Shown: piece by piece, positions 8,020 through 8,969 of the stretch
How the letters are laid out: every line of letters begins with the position of its first letter
How positions within the stretch are numbered: position 1 is the stretch's first letter
Translations under genes and position numbers: made by a program
Origin: Aquabacterium sp.
GTDB lineage: Bacteria; Pseudomonadota; Gammaproteobacteria; Burkholderiales; Burkholderiaceae_C
Assembly: GCA_030654555.1 (NCBI GenBank)
Contig: JAURXG010000458.1
Span: forward strand, 1 to 8,969
Direction of reading: 5' to 3'
Length of the DNA stretch: 8,969 nucleotides
The notes under the pieces: generated by a model
Database searches by the model: none
What the model saw: only the letters and a program-made list of their open reading frames with translations
Told to the model about the DNA's origin: nothing

Positions 8020-8969
8020 TCAGCGGGCCACCGGCACCGGTTGTTCCAGCTCGGCCTTGCGCGCCAGCGGCGCGAACTGCGGCGCAAACGGCGGGCGCTT
8101 GATGTATTGGCCGGCACCGCGCACCGCGCGCAGGTCGCCCTCGGCGTACACCACCACGCCGCGGCTGATCGTGTGCGTGGGCTGGCCCACCACGGTGCGG
8201 CCCTCGAAGATGTTGAAGTCGCCCAGGCTCTTCTGCGTCTTCACAGACAGCGTCTTGTTCAGCGTCGGGTCCCACAGCACCAGGTCGGCGTCGGCGCCTT
8301 CGACGATGCAGCCCTTGCGCGGGTAGATGTTGAACAGCTTGGCGGCGTTGGCCGAGGTGATGGCGACGAACTCGCTGGGGGTCAGCTTGCCGCCGTTCAC
8401 GCCCTCGTGCCACAGCACGGCCAGCCGTTCCTCGACACCGCCGCAGCCGTTGGGGATCAGGCTGAAATCGTTCTTGCCCGCGGCCTTCTGCTCGGCGCAG
8501 AAGGTGCAGTGGTCGGTGGCGGTGGTGTGCAGATAGCCCGCCTGCAGCCCGCGCCACAACATCGCGCCATGGCCCTTGGGCCGGAACGGCGGGCTCATCA
8601 CATGGCCGGCCGCCACCTCGAAGGACGGGTCGCGGTAGACCTCGTCGTCGAGCACCAGGTGGCCGGCCAGCACCTCGCCGTAGACGCGCTGGCCGCGGGC
8701 GCGGGCGCGGGCGATGGCGTCGGCCGATTCGGCACAGCTCACGTGCACCACGTAGATCGGCACGTTGAGCACCTCGGCAATGGCGATGGCGCGGTTGGCG
8801 GCCTCGCCCTCCACCATCGGGGGCCTGGAGAGCGGGTGGCCTTCAGGGCCGAAGAGGCCCTTGGCTTTCATCTCGGCCTGCAGCAAAAACACCAGTTCGC
8901 CGTTCTCGGCATGCACCGTGGGCATGGCGCCCAGTTCCAGTGATCGCTTGAAGCTGTTCACCAGGGTTT
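8020..8969 (-). CDS. hydA: Dihydropyrimidinase / D-hydantoinase (5' end outside the window)
   Basis: Cytoplasmic cyclic amidohydrolase that opens 5,6-dihydrouracil or dihydrothymine to the N-carbamoyl-beta-amino acid, the second step of reductive pyrimidine breakdown. About 315 C-terminal residues of a family usually near 480 are visible; the N-terminal HxH zinc motif and the carboxylated lysine lie beyond the right edge. Counting from the GTG codon at 8961, which is internal, the remaining metal ligands are present: H17 in PTVHAENG, H73 in VVHVSCAES and D150 in ATDHCTF. Substrate-loop motifs GHVMSPPFRPKGH (119-131) and IPNGCGGVEERL (169-180) are characteristic. The C-terminal barrel-sandwich strands include ADADLVLWDP and the Trp/Gly-rich TISRG segment. 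The next enzyme of the pathway starts 13 bp downstream. Some members act mainly on hydantoins, so physiological substrate is inferred from the gene pair. Confidence 0.94.
   Translation of the reverse strand, partial: TLVNSFKRSLELGAMPTVHAENGELVFLLQAEMKAKGLFGPEGHPLSRPPMVEGEAANRAIAIAEVLNVPIYVVHVSCAESADAIARARARGQRVYGEVLAGHLVLDDEVYRDPSFEVAAGHVMSPPFRPKGHGAMLWRGLQAGYLHTTATDHCTFCAEQKAAGKNDFSLIPNGCGGVEERLAVLWHEGVNGGKLTPSEFVAITSANAAKLFNIYPRKGCIVEGADADLVLWDPTLNKTLSVKTQKSLGDFNIFEGRTVVGQPTHTISRGVVVYAEGDLRAVRGAGQYIKRPPFAPQFAPLARKAELEQPVPVAR
8695..8712 (-). repeat. Three tandem in-frame hexamers inside the dihydropyrimidinase gene
   Basis: GCGGGC occurs three times in a row on the plus strand. On the coding strand it reads as Ala-Arg repeated three times, in a surface-helix position after the VHVSCAES motif. 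Copy-number change would add or remove two residues without shifting the frame. It is probably a by-product of the strong GC bias. Confidence 0.5.

Noticed and set aside
8007..8117. An extended N-terminus of the hydrolase reaching upstream to 8117.
   Set aside because: It would overlap the end of dihydropyrimidinase, is Arg/Ser-rich and unlike the family; AAGGAG placed 6 nt before the ATG at 8006 marks the true start.
6768..8943. Two long plus-strand frames (6768-8102 and 7687-8943) opposite the pyrimidine-degradation genes.
   Set aside because: Both are antisense to enzymes whose metal-ligand motifs are intact, and their own translations show no domain.

Overview
The window is very GC-rich, compact DNA with five genes. 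Protein signatures suggest a betaproteobacterium of the order Burkholderiales. This is inferred from the GC bias, the reductive-pyrimidine gene pair and the Tar/Tsr-like chemoreceptor; no rRNA or other marker is present to confirm it. No RNA gene, mobile element, CRISPR array or phage gene is visible.

Layout, left to right. (1) 1-1798, minus: an ABC-exporter half-transporter (membrane domain fused to ATPase), cut at its C-terminus by the window edge. (2) 1838-2887, plus: a small cytoplasmic protein made of three consecutive GAF-like units with no output domain. It diverges from the exporter across only 39 bp and converges on the next gene. (3) 2942-5335, minus: a methyl-accepting chemotaxis protein with an unusually large, all-helical periplasmic region. 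(4) 5363-6502, minus: a LivK-type periplasmic solute-binding protein, 27 bp upstream of the receptor and in the same transcription unit. (5) 6503-6731: a 229-bp intergenic region holding a near-consensus sigma-28 (FliA) promoter that points at the binding protein and receptor, and a perfect 10-bp-stem hairpin behind the next gene. (6) 6732-8006, minus: an M20-family N-carbamoyl-amino-acid hydrolase / beta-ureidopropionase. (7) 8020-8969, minus: the C-terminal two thirds of a dihydropyrimidinase (D-hydantoinase), cut by the right edge.

How they fit together. Dihydropyrimidinase and beta-ureidopropionase are consecutive enzymes of reductive pyrimidine breakdown: dihydrouracil or dihydrothymine to N-carbamoyl-beta-amino acid, then to beta-alanine or beta-aminoisobutyrate plus CO2 and ammonia. 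Immediately downstream on the same strand, a binding protein without its own permease or ATPase genes is paired with a chemoreceptor behind a flagellar-type promoter. The most interesting reading is that these two form a dedicated chemosensory module in which the binding protein delivers a ligand to the receptor rather than to a transporter. The neighbouring catabolic genes raise the possibility that the ligand is a pyrimidine-derived or amino-acid-like compound. That last step is inference.
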